From Parapedobacter lycopersici (GTDB lineage Bacteria; Bacteroidota; Bacteroidia; Sphingobacteriales; Sphingobacteriaceae), in the NCBI RefSeq assembly GCF_024643285.1, contig NZ_JAMSLW010000004.1, positions 124,001 to 188,000 of the forward strand: a DNA stretch of 64,000 nucleotides. The letters run 5' to 3'. This document shows, piece by piece, positions 63,956 to 64,000 of this stretch. The notes below the pieces were generated by a model. The model did not search any database. It had not been told where the DNA came from and was given only the letters and a program-made list of their open reading frames with translations. The translations under genes and the position numbers were made by a program. Every line of letters begins with the position of its first letter. Position 1 is the first letter of the stretch.

Positions 63956-64000
63956 TCACGGATAGCCTATGTGGTCTTCATTACTTCTTTTCTGATCAAT
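63956..64000 (-). CDS. Possible C-terminal end of an upstream operon gene
   Basis: The last bases contain open frames on the minus strand ending just before the GT4 start: one stops with TGA at 63956-63958, another with TAG at 63967-63969. One of them is probably the end of the preceding operon gene, but the stretch is too short to choose. Confidence 0.25.
   Translation of the reverse strand: MDQKRSNEDHIGYP

Overview
The window looks like chromosomal DNA from a member of the Bacteroidota, most likely the Sphingobacteriaceae group (Parapedobacter- or Pedobacter-like; genus is inference). Several intergenic regions carry the Bacteroidota sigma factor promoter pattern TTTG-N19/20-TAnnTTTG. The gene content fits: B-type SdhCAB, PorT-like barrels, DUF2911, an MG2/TonB-plug fusion, many lipoproteins, and few strong Shine-Dalgarno sites. 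Base composition is close to 50% GC and fairly even, and no insertion sequence, prophage, CRISPR array or rRNA operon was seen.

Layout. 1-2.1 kb: the end of one RND efflux operon, with the permease cut by the window edge. 2.2-7.6 kb: M61 peptidase, a small outer-membrane barrel, acyl-CoA synthetase and a YihY membrane protein. 7.6-10.3 kb: a large MG2/TonB-plug surface protein. 10.4-14.1 kb: a tight three-gene cassette of N-formylglutamate-amidohydrolase-like enzyme, DUF1704/QEGLA metallopeptidase and GshB-like ATP-grasp ligase. 14.3-20.3 kb: a complete tripartite RND efflux operon. 20.2-24.7 kb: thioredoxin-fold and YjbR genes, an unusual 11-bp-phased repeat array, dnaK, and a nucleotidyltransferase. 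24.8-28.3 kb: HerA/YjgR-like ATPase and a GH2 glycosidase. 28.4-31.2 kb: a small exported protein, a SulP anion transporter and a beta-carbonic anhydrase. 31.4-35.8 kb: pruA, sodA, tadA, csaA, a CsbD-like gene and an outer-membrane barrel. 35.9-39.5 kb: sdhCAB. 39.6-44.4 kb: a very large NtrY-like histidine kinase and a convergent coiled-coil membrane protein. 44.5-47.7 kb: gmd-rfbA and two lipoproteins. 47.8-53.3 kb: envelope genes (two flippase-like membrane proteins, SDR, lipoprotein, PlsC acyltransferase, GT2). 53.4-56.4 kb: ruvC, a kinase-fold-like unknown, ychF and tRNA-Arg(CCG). 57-64 kb: an exopolysaccharide operon on the minus strand (GT4, O-antigen ligase/polymerase, GT4, beta-helix lipoprotein, GT2, initiating sugar transferase), continuing past the right edge.

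How the genes work together. Housekeeping units (SdhCAB, DnaK, RuvC, YchF, TadA, PruA, SodA) sit among envelope functions. SulP and carbonic anhydrase together suggest bicarbonate uptake and interconversion. GDP-mannose dehydratase and dTDP-glucose synthesis would feed nucleotide sugars to surface glycans, and the last 7 kb builds and polymerises such a glycan.

Most notable items: (1) the DUF1704 peptidase/ATP-grasp/amidohydrolase cassette, whose peptidase carries the HExxxH plus EGLA arrangement of the tubulin carboxypeptidase family; (2) the TTCGA array at 21386-21543, eight 11-bp units followed by an inverted copy with 26-nt identical arms; (3) a 354-aa unknown protein at 53928-54992 with apparent kinase-fold hallmarks; (4) 15-bp perfect palindromes upstream of sdhCAB and inside a promoter spacer at 4.7 kb.
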